Assembly: GCA_026410415.1 (NCBI GenBank)
Contig: JAPMLR010000003.1
Location: 1 to 64,000, forward strand
DNA length: 64,000 nt
Direction: 5' to 3'
Source: Denitratimonas yunnanensis (SeqCode)
Lineage (GTDB): Bacteria > Pseudomonadota > Gammaproteobacteria > Xanthomonadales > Xanthomonadaceae
Shown here: positions 18,801 to 28,100 of the stretch, in pieces
How the letters are laid out: every line of letters begins with the position of its first letter
How positions within the stretch are numbered: position 1 is the first letter of the stretch
Program-made: the position numbers and the translations under genes
Notes under the pieces: generated by a model
Databases searched by the model: none
What the model saw: only the letters and a program-made list of their open reading frames with translations
Told to the model about the DNA's origin: nothing

Positions 18801-19084
18801 GCGCCGTCCACTTCCAGCGCATAGCCGGAGAGGGTTTGCCCCGGCCCGAGCGGAAACACGAACTCGCCTTCCAGCACGCGCGCGTTGGGGTTGGCGAAGG
18901 TCATGTCGATGCGGGTATGGGCGAGGAAACCGCGCATCGTCACATCGATTTTCACGTCGTCCAGCACGATGGGCTGGAGATCGGCTTGCGGCGGAATCCA
19001 GATTTGCGGTGGAAGCCGCTGTGCCACGGCGCTGCCGCTGGCAGCGAGGGCGATCAGGGAGGCAATTTTGGGCAGTGTGGTCAT
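15866..19084 (-). CDS. Secreted VIT/von Willebrand A domain protein with DUF2135 tail
   Basis: 1072 residues. A signal peptide (MTTLPKIASLIALAASGSAV, then AQ) is followed by a VIT domain (about 30-160; VLEGEFVFPLGPGQTLSGYA), then a VWA-like domain at about 265-420 with the MIDAS-like DASGS. A helical middle (about 550-700) follows. Residues about 740-760 read DSLDRVVVTGSRIESIGTDM, which looks like the plug-proximal start of xanthomonad TonB receptors. After repeat-like helices the C-terminus (about 950-1060) is a DUF2135 beta domain (LTWDADNTDIDLWVIDPTGE). VIT-VWA proteins are exported metal-dependent binding proteins; the ligand is unknown. It is transcribed alone and ends in a strong hairpin. 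Confidence 0.88.
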   Translation of the reverse strand: MTTLPKIASLIALAASGSAVAQRLPPQIWIPPQADLQPIVLDDVKIDVTMRGFLAHTRIDMTFANPNARVLEGEFVFPLGPGQTLSGYALEVDGAMREGVVVPKQTARVAFEDITRQQVDPGLAELTAGNVFRTRLYPIPASGKKRIALEFEQVMDDAGTHWRYLMPLHFRDSVRQFSVKAEVPLDNAAPELAADSPDPALHFERSNTLWRAEFSRQNITPQRELSFRVPKQPGDVTALEAPDTLEPAQRAILARIDTGRPDTLPAPKKPERIALYFDASGSARDRDLQRERDALSAWLATFDHAKVELIVFRDTAESARNFEVRNGDASALLAALDALPLDGASNYGAIDFRASHEADAAIVIGDGLDTFGSGQIDFSGAPARLFALHAAQRADHARLADIARRGNGDVIDLTRMSAPQASEALSAASWRLLSATSSAACADLLPTTPQPVGKVMTLTARCTGKTILRLTFGSGDGHHDVVREVTLGEAEPAVGALADSVWRAVAQTRITQMESSASPDTAAITDLAVRHGVVTSQTSLLVLDRIEDYVRYGVAPKEPDLRAQYERLRASQPKPLPVDAGRDARIASLATRWREFREWHQQRHPWLETLLAPAAEAETLMWQRLQASDTLPEKTLTASRKQLASITERSRALTERWLREGAEPASRRTWEGEATTLMLQLDALRQQRLEHAPDSAQWQQDSGHPLPSPSPVLAEAMSAPSTPPPPPERHAAARLPSGDSLDRVVVTGSRIESIGTDMAASPEPLPMQASMALSGWNPDTPYLKTLRAAADPYSTYLQLRTEHADTPSFFLDAADFFRNEAKNPALARRVLSNLAEIGDGNTALIRVFGYRLMQWDHPELALRPFEEALAQRPEEPQSHRDLALALSRLPEPHTARAVALLWHIATHEWHSRFPDIDLIALHELTALVAANPNVEIANLGIPPELLPPVEVNLRVVLTWDADNTDIDLWVIDPTGEAVYYAQPRSKSGGQVSRDFTQGYGPEAFTIARPIPGTYRVQAHYFGDRRQSLTGPVTVQLEFQTGFGSSEPERQSTTRRLETGKQRIDVGQFRIAP

Positions 19085-19355
19085 CGGGAAACCTTTGGAA
19101 TGTGCGTGCGTGCTCCATCAACGCGCCCGCATGGAATTCGGGGTTGAGCAGGATCGTTGGAGATTGTTCCATGCAGATCGTACGGAAACGGGTGTGGCGG
19201 CGTATCCCGGAGCGACTGGTTGCACGGCTGCAGTTTCCGCCAGCGGCTCTGTCGCAAGGAAGATGGGCAGCCTTGTCAGTGAGGCGAGATGCGAGCAATG
19301 AATCAGGAAAACGTCGCCGGAGAAGCGAGCCGGAGTTCATTCCGGCGCCCCGGAT
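19085..19355. other. Intergenic region upstream of the VIT/VWA gene
   Basis: 271 bases between the start of the VIT/VWA gene and the stop of the sheath-like gene, both on the minus strand. It must carry the VIT/VWA promoter, but no clear -35/-10 pair or hairpin stands out. Confidence 0.4.
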
Positions 19356-20492
19356 TCATTCAAAGCCCGATTGGAAGATCAGCTCCTCCAGCACCCAACG
19401 CAACGGGATGATCTCGAACTCGGCAGGTCTCGTCAGCGCCACCCCGAACTGGCATTCCAGATGCGATGCGCTCTGCGAACAATGACTGAACCAGGCCTCC
19501 TGTGGTGTTGCTCCTTGCAGGGCTTGTTTCTGCCATTGCTGGAGCAGGTAGGCGTCGATGGCCGCGTTAGTCGTGGTCGCGGTAGGGATGCAGGTTGGCA
19601 AGGTGCCATCGAAACAGGGCGACAGGGAAACTTCAATCGAATGTTTCAGGTGCCGGAGATAACGATGCACGGGCACATACGCTCCCGGCTCGGTACTCAA
19701 CACGCGGGCGCCCCAGATCACGGGTTGTGGGTAACCGGCGAAACTGCGCAGTAGGTTGACGTTATTGGAGTTGAGTGTGTTTTGTGCTGTGGCCAGATCG
19801 CGCTCGAGTGTCGGATGAAGCGTGGCTGCAAACATGGCGTCGGTGCCTGCGGGCGCCTTGAAAATACCGCGAGTACGATCCGTGCGTGCGATGACGCCGG
19901 CGACGGCCGCCGATGGTGCCACGCCCCAACGACCACCCGCGGCGTTGGCATCATCGACGATCAGCCATGGCGCATACAGCGCTGCATATTTGCTCTGAAG
20001 CCCATTCCGGTAGTTCAACAGCGCATCGGCGTCGCTGAGTTTGGGGGCATCCAGTACGGCGAAACGGTTGGGGCTGGCTTCGACGTGCTCGATGAGAACC
20101 TGCATCGCCGCGCGCAAGGCGCTAGGTGCGGCAAGGGCAGCGGACGCGCCCGGCATGGCAACGACACTGACTGGCAGGTTGGTTGATTCGGACAGGGCTT
20201 GCCGGAAGGCCGCGTCCGAGATCGCCCCGGGATCGGCGACGTACAGCGTTTGCCCGCCATTGGCGAAATACAGCGTGGCCGCCAGTGCGCCAGGGTCGAT
20301 GCCGGGCAGGCGACCGTAGACAGACTCGTATTCGGTCAGGCTGTGAACGGGCTGCGGCGGATTGATGGAAAGCGCCGTAGGCACGACGAACAGCGCCGCG
20401 TCATCGTGCTGATCTTCGATGAGAATCATCTGTGCGCTTGCCGCGGTGGAAGCGAGCACGGCAAGCAGAAGCATCAATACCCTGACCATCAA
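19356..20492 (-). CDS. Signal-peptide-bearing phage tail sheath-like protein
   Basis: 378 residues. After a clear signal peptide (MMVRVLMLLLAVLASTAASA, then Q) the sequence follows contractile tail sheath proteins: PVHSLTEYESVYGRLPG, ALAATLYFANGGQTLYV, then APSAAVAGVIARTDRTRGIF with KAPAG, NLLRSFAGYPQPVIWGARVL, and near the end WQKQALQGATPQEAWF. In phages, R-pyocins and T6SS-like machines these proteins polymerise around a tube in the cytoplasm and have no export signal. No tube, baseplate, spike or ATPase gene is nearby. It ends in IFQSGFE, like other exported proteins here. It is probably a domesticated sheath fold working outside the cytoplasm; function unknown. Confidence 0.82.
   Translation of the reverse strand: MMVRVLMLLLAVLASTAASAQMILIEDQHDDAALFVVPTALSINPPQPVHSLTEYESVYGRLPGIDPGALAATLYFANGGQTLYVADPGAISDAAFRQALSESTNLPVSVVAMPGASAALAAPSALRAAMQVLIEHVEASPNRFAVLDAPKLSDADALLNYRNGLQSKYAALYAPWLIVDDANAAGGRWGVAPSAAVAGVIARTDRTRGIFKAPAGTDAMFAATLHPTLERDLATAQNTLNSNNVNLLRSFAGYPQPVIWGARVLSTEPGAYVPVHRYLRHLKHSIEVSLSPCFDGTLPTCIPTATTTNAAIDAYLLQQWQKQALQGATPQEAWFSHCSQSASHLECQFGVALTRPAEFEIIPLRWVLEELIFQSGFE
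19359..19379 (-). other. C-terminal IFQSGFE motif of the sheath-like protein
   Basis: The last seven codons before the stop read I-F-Q-S-G-F-E. This is a variant of the [IV]FxDGFE motif found at 32992, 38775 and 60655 in otherwise unrelated exported proteins. Confidence 0.55.
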
Positions 20493-20579
20493 TGGCTCCT
20501 TCGGGTGCGGACGGACAATCAGTCTACGCGCACCCTACAGCAAATCCGGCGCCATGATGCGGAGATATTCTTTGCTGAA

Positions 20580-21869
20580 TTACGCCGCCGCCAAGGCCTG
20601 TTCCAGGTCGGCAATCAGGTCATCCACATGTTCGATGCCGATGGAAAGTCGCACGGTATCCAAACTCACGCCGGCCTTTTCCAATTCTTCCGGGCCAAGC
20701 TGGCGATGCGTGGTTGAGGCGGGGTGCGTGGCCAGCGATTTGGCATCGCCGATATTGACCAGGCGCGTGAACAGTTGCAGTGCATCGAGGAACTTCGCAC
20801 CGGCCTCGCGCCCACCGGGCAGGCCGAAGGTGAACAGGCCCGAAGGCGCTGCGCCGCGCAGGTATTTCTGTGCCAGTGCATGCTCGGGATGATCCGGTAG
20901 GCCGGCGTAATTGACCCACGCCACTTTCGGGTGTTGTTTCAGATACTGCGCAATGGCGCGGCTGTTCTGCACGATGCGCTCCATGCGCAAGGCCAGCGTT
21001 TCGATGCCTTGCAGGATCAGGAACGAATTGAATGGCGACAAGGCCGCGCCGGTATTGCGCAGCGGCACCACGCGGGCGCGGCCGATATAGGCCGCAGCAC
21101 CGAGCGCCTCGGTATAGACCACGCCGTGATAGCTCACGTCCGGCTCGTTGAGGCGCGGGAAACGGGCCTTGTTTTCGGCCCATGGGAACTTGCCCGAATC
21201 GATGATCGCCCCGCCCAGGCTGTTGCCATGTCCGCCCAAATATTTGGTCAGCGACTGCACCACGATATCGGCGCCGAAATCGATCGGGCGCAGCAGGTAC
21301 GGCGTGGCGACGGTGTTGTCCACGATCAGCGGCACGCCGTGCGCATGCGCGATCTTCGCGATCTTTTCGATATCGGTAATGTTGCCCAGCGGGTTGCCGA
21401 TGGACTCGACGAACACCGCCTTGGTGCGTTCGTCGATCAGTTTCTCGAATGCGTCCGGCTCGCGGTAATCGGCGAAGCGGGTTTCGATGCCGAACTGCGG
21501 CAGGGTGTGGGCGAACAGGTTGTAGGTGCCGCCATACAGCGCGCTGGAGGACACGATATTGTCGCCGGCCTCGGCGATCGTCTGGATCGCGTAAGTCACC
21601 GCCGCCTGGCCCGAGGCTAGTGCCAGCGCCGCGATGCCGCCCTCCAGCGCCGCGATGCGCTGTTCGAGCACATCGGTGGTCGGGTTCATGATGCGGGTGT
21701 AGATATTGCCCGGCGTTTTCAGATCGAAAAGATCGGCGCCGTGCTGGGTGCTGTCGAAGGCATAAGCCACCGTCTGGTAGATCGGCACCGCGACCGCGCG
21801 CGTGGTTGGATCGGGCGAATAACCGGCGTGGACGGCGAGAGTTTCGGGTTTCCAGTTGGCTTGGCTCAT
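20580..21869 (-). CDS. metY: O-acetylhomoserine sulfhydrylase
   Basis: Pyridoxal-phosphate enzyme that makes homocysteine from O-acetylhomoserine and sulfide in methionine synthesis. 429 residues, the normal MetY length. The N-terminus (ETLAVHAGYSPDPTTRAVAV), NIYTRIMNPTTDVLEQRIAA, the SSSALYGGTYNLF strand and the PLP lysine in QSLTKYLGGHGNSLGG are all in place. The ATG at 21869 has GAAGGA eight bases upstream; a longer frame adds 15 residues without support. It could be labelled cystathionine gamma-synthase-like, but length and GHGNS context favour MetY. It is transcribed alone; no methionine riboswitch is recognisable in its leader. Confidence 0.93.
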   Translation of the reverse strand: MSQANWKPETLAVHAGYSPDPTTRAVAVPIYQTVAYAFDSTQHGADLFDLKTPGNIYTRIMNPTTDVLEQRIAALEGGIAALALASGQAAVTYAIQTIAEAGDNIVSSSALYGGTYNLFAHTLPQFGIETRFADYREPDAFEKLIDERTKAVFVESIGNPLGNITDIEKIAKIAHAHGVPLIVDNTVATPYLLRPIDFGADIVVQSLTKYLGGHGNSLGGAIIDSGKFPWAENKARFPRLNEPDVSYHGVVYTEALGAAAYIGRARVVPLRNTGAALSPFNSFLILQGIETLALRMERIVQNSRAIAQYLKQHPKVAWVNYAGLPDHPEHALAQKYLRGAAPSGLFTFGLPGGREAGAKFLDALQLFTRLVNIGDAKSLATHPASTTHRQLGPEELEKAGVSLDTVRLSIGIEHVDDLIADLEQALAAA

Positions 21870-22099
21870 GACTACGTCCTTCGGAGGCAGGGCGCCATCA
21901 TGCCGCGCGGTCATGCCGCAGGCGAATACGGGGAAGCATGTACTTATGCCATTTCCGGCATGAGTTCCGGTCCTGCCGACACGGGGCCGGATAAACGCAT
22001 CGTTGGCCAGACGCAGTGTGTGGCAACGGACGGCTTTCCCTCAGGTCAGTGATCTCGGGGGCGATTGCCGCCTTCAGGCGATGGCATCGGAGAAGGAAG

Positions 22100-22134
22100 C
22101 GCCCCAGTCCTCCCGGAACGGAAGGACTGGGGCG
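22100..22134 (-). terminator. Terminator hairpin after the giant beta-helix gene
   Basis: A 12-bp perfect stem, CGCCCCAGTCCT (22100-22111) with AGGACTGGGGCG (22123-22134), begins 13 bases past the stop codon. On the minus strand it is followed by a pyrimidine-rich CTTCCTTCTCC. It separates the accessory region from metY. Confidence 0.75.
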
Positions 22135-22147
22135 AGGTGGATACCGA

Positions 22148-25100
22148 TCAGGGGCGGTATGTACGGAACGCGAACCCGGCGGCCAGCATCATCAGCGCGA
22201 TCATCGAGAACAGCGCGAGGGTGCCGGATGCCGGAATCATCGCAGGCGATACGTTCGGGGCGGCCCCGGCGAACCGGAAGCGTGTGGGTACATCAATGCC
22301 GGATTCGGCCGGGTCGGTCGACAAGGCGGTGACATCGTTGGTGCCATCACCATCGCCGTCGTAATGCACGCTGGCCTGGTTGGAGATGATCGCGGCCTGC
22401 GTGATGACCACGTTGGCCTCGATCTGGATCGTGACCGTGGCGCCGGACGCGATCGAACCATTCCAATGCACCGCGTTGCCCGGCAGGTCCAGACTCAGGT
22501 TGCCGGCATCGGCGCTAGCGTTGACCAGGGCCAGTTCCGACGGCAGCAGATCGCTCAGCTCATGGCTGGCCGGATCGTCGGCCTGATCGCCCTCGCCGAT
22601 ATTGCTCAGCACGATCTCGTAGATGACGGGCTGGCTGTCGGTGCCGATCTGGGTGACGCTCTTGAACGCGACCAGCAGCGGGGTGTGGACATCATCGTCG
22701 GTGTTGATGACCGACACATCTGCCGGATCGATGCCGCTGTAGTTCGGATCGGCACTCGTGGCCGCAGCGGTGACGATGCTGTAGGTGATGTCACCGTCAA
22801 CCTCGTTGTCATCGGCGCCGGTGACGGTGATCGTTTGCGCGACATTCCAATTGGCGGCGGTGAACGTGAGGCTGGCCGGAGCGACCGTGCCTTCGGAAGT
22901 GTCGCTGCTGGACACGCCGATGCTGACATTCGCCGCAGGTTGGCTATTGAGCACCACCGTAAAGGTCGCGGTTCCACCGGCTTCGCTAGTCACCAAACCG
23001 CTGGTCGGGTTGACGGTGATGCCGGCGGTGTCGTTGTCGGTGTTGGTGACCGACACATCGGACGGGTCGATGCCGTTGTAGTTCGGATCGGCGCTGACTG
23101 CCGCAGCGGTAACAATGGTGTAGGTGATGTCGCCATCGACTTCATTGTCATCCACGCTGTACACATCGACATGCTGCGAGACGTTCCAGTTGGCGGCAGT
23201 GAAGGTCAGGCTGGCCACCGACACCGTGCCCTCGGTCGTGTCGCTGCTGGAAAGACCAATGATCACATCCGCGGTCGGCTGGCTGTTCAGCACCAGGCTG
23301 AACTGGTCGACGCCAGGCGTACCGGTGGGGCCGACGCCTTCGGTGGTTGCCAGGCCGCTGGTCGGTGTCACGGTGATGCCGGCGCTGTCGTTGTCGGTGT
23401 TGATGACCGACACATCTGCCGGATCGATGCCGCTGTAGTTCGGATCGGCACTCGTGGCCGCAGCGGTGACGATGCTGTAGGTGATGTCACCGTCAACCTC
23501 GTTGTCATCGACGCCGGTGACGGTGATCGTTTGCGCGACATTCCAATTGGCGGCGGTGAACGTGAGGCTGGCCGGTGTGACCGTGCCTTCGGAGGTGTCG
23601 CTGCTGGACACGCCGATGCTGACATTCGCCGCAGGTTGGCTATTGAGCACCACCGTAAAGGTCGCGGTTCCACCGGCTTCGCTAGTCACCAAACCGCTGG
23701 TCGGGTTGACGGTGATGCCGGCGATGTCGTTGTCGATGTTGGTGGCGGACACATCGGCCGGGTCGATGCCGCTGTAGTTGGCATCGGCACTGACCGCGGC
23801 GGCGGTGACGATGGTGTAGGCCACATTGCCGTCCGCGAGGGCATCGTCCGCGCCGGTGACGGTGACGGTCTGCGGCGCGTTCCAGTTGGCCGGTGTGAAG
23901 GTCAGCGAGGCCGGCGCCACCGTCCCTTCCGTGGTGTCGCTGCTGGACAGGCCGATGATGACGTCCGCATTGGGCTGGGTGGCGAGCACCACGGTGAAGC
24001 TCGCCGTTCCGCCGGCTTCGGTTGTGATCAGGCCACTGGTCGGGTTGACGCTGATGCCGGCCCCATCGGAATCGGTCTGACGTTCGTAGGCACCCAGATC
24101 GACGATGGGCGCGGTGCCGAGGCCGGTGTCGACCACGCCGGCGTCGTCATGGCGGCGCGGATTGCCATCCAGATCATCCAGCTCTTCGTCGACGTCGCCG
24201 TCCTCGTCGATATCCATCCAGGTGTCGCGGCGGACATCGGCGTTGTTGCCGGCGTCGATCGCGGGACTGCCGGAGGCGAGCCTGTAATCGCCGTTGGCGG
24301 CATCGATGAAGCGCGGGTCCAGATCGATGATGCCGGTGCCGCCGGGGTAGCCGCCTTCGATCAGGCTGTGGCGGACGGTGGCCGTTCCCAGCGACGCGCC
24401 GCCATTGCCCCACACGATGCTGTTGGCGATGACGATCTCGCCGTCGCTGCGCAGCAGGTCGCCGGCGCCACCCGGGTGGCCGCTGATCGTGATGTTGTGC
24501 AGGTTGGTCATCGTGTCGGCGCCCACCAGCGCCGCGCCGTCAGGTGCCTCGTTGCCGATGAACAGGCCGTTGGAGACGAACAGGTCCACGAAGGCGAACT
24601 CCATGTACACGGCACCCGCGAGCTCGTCGGCGGTGTTGTCTTCGAAGCGCGTGCCGGAGATGCGCCCACCGAAGCACTTGATGGCGCCGCCCCGCCGTGC
24701 CTGGTTGGCGACGAAGACGTTGTCAAACAGCCGGATCATGATCGACTCGCTGTACAGCGCACCGCCTTCGTCGGCCTGGTTGTCCTGCAGCAGCGATCCG
24801 CGCATCCACAGATCGCCGGTGCTGATGGACACCGCGCCGCCGGACGTCGCTGCATTACGTTCGAACCGGCTGTCGATGATGCGTAGCGTGTTGCCGCCGT
24901 GGTGGATGGCACCGCCTTGTCCGGTCACCGCGAGGTCGCCGTTGTCGAAGAATCCAACGTCGTGCAACGTCAGGTCGCCGTCGCTGTAGATGGCGGCGCC
25001 GACCGACGCCAGCCCGTTGCGGAAGTCCAGCGACTCGCCGACGAGTTCGCCCGAACCCTCGATGGTCAGCAGGCGGAAGTCCGCCGCCGCCGCGTCACGC

Positions 25101-28100
25101 TGCAGGGTGCCGTTGCGCAGGGTGATGACGCTCGTGACGTTCGGCAGCGCGGACTCATCGAAGGTGCTGGCATCCGGGGCGTCGAACACCAGCGTGGCAC
25201 CGGCCATGTCGATCACATCGTCGGTGGCGTTGGCATTGGCGCAATGGATCGCCTGGCGCAGGTTCGCCACGCGTGCAGCGTTGTTGGCGCCGCTCAGCGT
25301 GTACGGAAAGCTGAAGCCGGCACAGGGATCGGCATCATCGTTGACGATCGTGCCAAGGCCCTGGGCGTCGCCGGCCGCGGCGTTGACGATGTTGGTGACG
25401 TTGACGAAGAAGGTTTCGTTGGGCTCGACAGTCGTATCGCCGTTGACCTGCACGGTGAGCGTGGTGCTGCTCTGGCCGGCGGGAATGAGTACGGCGGTGA
25501 GGCTCTGCGCGACATAGTCGTTGTCGGCCGTGGTGGCGGTGCCGTCGGTGGTGGCGATGTCGAAGGCGGTGCCACCCAGCGGGGCGGGAGCACTCAGGCT
25601 GATCGTGAAGACGGCATCGGTGGTCCCGCTGTCACCCTCGTTGACGCTGACATCATTGATGTCCAGCGTGGGCAGGGTGCCCTGCGCCTGGCGCTCGTAG
25701 GCACCCATGTCGAAGTAGGACGGATCGCCATGGCCGGTGTTGGGCACGTCCGGGTCATCCCACGGACGCGGGTTCAAGTCCGGATCGGGAAAGTACTCAG
25801 CCTGGTCGCCGTCATCGTCGACGTCGAGGAAGTCGGGGAAAGAATTTTCCTGGTCGGCGGCGTCGATGGCGGGACTGTTGGCCGCGAGGCGGTAGTTGCC
25901 GGGTGTGGCGACGAACAGGGGATCGGCGTCCAGGTTGCCACCCGCAGCCGGCGCGCCCGGGAACAGGCTGTACCACGGTGTGATGTCACCCAAGCCAGCG
26001 CTGGTGTTGTTCCACAGGATGCTGTTGCGCACCTGCACCGTGTTGCCGTTCTCGATGCGCAGCAGGGGGCCCTGAACTACGTTGTCGGCGATGGTCATGT
26101 GGCGCATTTCCGCCACCAAGGTGTTGCTGGTGAACACCATCAGCGAGCTGCCGGAGGCGGCGAGATGGTTGTCGGCGAACAGGCTGCCGAGCAACGCACC
26201 ATAGTTGTCGTTCCAGAGCACGGAATCGCTGCCGGCGCCGCCGTTGGCGAGGAATCGGTTGTTGACGCTCATCGTCAAGCCGTACGCGGCCAAGGCCGCG
26301 CCGTCGGGCGCGGTATTGCCGGTGAAGTCCGACATCACGATCTGGGAGGGCCCTTGCGAGGACACCGCGCCCCCGCGCGAGGTGGCGCTGTTGTTCTCGA
26401 ACACGCTGGTGCGCACCATCAAGGGATTGGCACTCAGCGACAGGATCGCACCGCCTTCGCCGCTGGCCGAGCCACCCCGCAGCTGCATGTCGCGCACGGT
26501 TAGTGCGCCACTGGAGTCGGAGAGGATGAGGCGGAACGGCGGCGCGCCGCCATCGCGTTCGAGCTGACCGTTTTGCAGTTCCAGCACGCTGGTGATGAAG
26601 GGCAGGGCGGTGTCGCCGTGGGCGTTCGAGTACGGCGCATCGGTGAGGACAAGGGTGTGGCCGCCCAGGTCGATCACGTCATCGGTGGCATTGGCGTTGG
26701 CACACTCGATGGCCTGGCGCAGCTCGGCCACGCGCGCAGTGTTGTCGGTGCCGGACAGGGTGTAGGGGAAGCTGAAGCCGGCGCAGGCCGGGTTGCCGGC
26801 TGGTGTGTTGGTCAGCGAGAAGCCGAGGCTCGCAGGCGCTGTGCCTGCCGCGCTCGCGGTGACGGAGTACGGGCCGCCTGCGGTGGCATTGGCGGTGACA
26901 AGAGTCTGGGCTTGCCCACTGCTGGTGATGCTGGCGGCGGGTGTCGCCGGCACTGCGGATGCGCCGCTGGTCGGGGCACTGAAATGCACTTGGCCGCCCA
27001 CGACTGGTTCGATGGCCTGATTGGCGGTGACCTCGACCATCAGCGGGCTGGCGAATTGCGTGCCGACCACCGCGCTTTGCGAGTTGCCGCTGACCTGGGA
27101 GAGCGTGAAGCCGCGCGATTCGAAGGCGCCGATATCCGGCGAGCCGACGCGGCCGATGCCACGCTGATCAGCGCTCGGAATGTCGCCGCCGGTAGTGGTG
27201 CCGGCATTGATCGCCGGGCTGCCGGGCAGCAGCGGCAGTGTGCGGGTGGGCCCGCCGTAGTTGCCCAGTGGGCCGACCAGAGGATTCAGCACGCCGACCT
27301 GATTGCCATTGTCACCATCTGTGAAGGTGGTATTGCCTTTGTTGCCAATGAGGTTGTTGCGCGAGGCGGCATAGTCGATGACGGCATTCGAGAAACGGTG
27401 GAGATTGATATCTTCGTGGTCGTTGTTGTCCGCCACCAGGCAGTTGCTCAGCGATACCGTGCCGTCGCCGCGAAAATCCACAGCAACACCGTTGATGGTG
27501 TTGCGCGTGATGGTGACGTTGACCAGGCTCGCCGTGCGACCACTGGCCGGGGCGGCATAAATCACTGACCACGTCATCCGTGTCTGTGTGAGCGTGCTGT
27601 TGCGAATGAAAAGGTCGCCAGTGCTGGCAAAGATCGCGCCTCCCTGACCTTGGACGCCATGATTGCCGTCGAAGGTGCTGTTCTCGATGTGGGTCGATAC
27701 ATGCGAGGCGATGGCACCGCCCCCAAAGACGGCGGTGTTGTCCACGAACGCCACCGTATCGATGGTCAATGACGCCGGACCACTATCGATTTTGATCGCA
27801 CCGCCCACGTCATTTCCGATGTAGGCGTTGCGCAGTGTCAATTGGCTCAGGCTCAAATCGTCGCCGCCATCGGCGGCGAACAGCCGATGTTGCCCGCCGC
27901 CATCAATGACGGTGGAGGCTGGGCCATTGCCGACGATGGTCAATGCGCCGCCAGCTGTCGTGATCGGCGGCAACGCTGAAGCCAGAGTGATCACGCCGTT
28001 GGCTGAAGGTGCGAACACGATTTCGTCGGCAGCGGATGTGGCCATGGCCTGGGTCATCGCCTGGCGCAGGCTGCCGGCTCCGCTGTCGTTGGTATTGGTC

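Noticed and set aside
19356..20492. Prophage or R-pyocin remnant
   Set aside because: No other tail, capsid, lysis or integrase gene lies nearby and the protein has a signal peptide, so a resident phage cluster is not supported.
21870..22099. SAM or homoserine-type riboswitch before metY
   Set aside because: No consensus core or terminator/antiterminator pair is visible in the leader; only the neighbouring gene's terminator is there.
22680..24080. Regular repeats that could suggest a CRISPR array
   Set aside because: Units are about 348 bases long, in frame and coding, with no short spacer pattern and no cas gene.
22016..26503. Very long plus-strand open frames rich in VGDRHIGRVDA-like repeats
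   Set aside because: They are antisense shadows of the beta-helix gene repeats; repeated antisense peptides arise from the sense-strand repeats.
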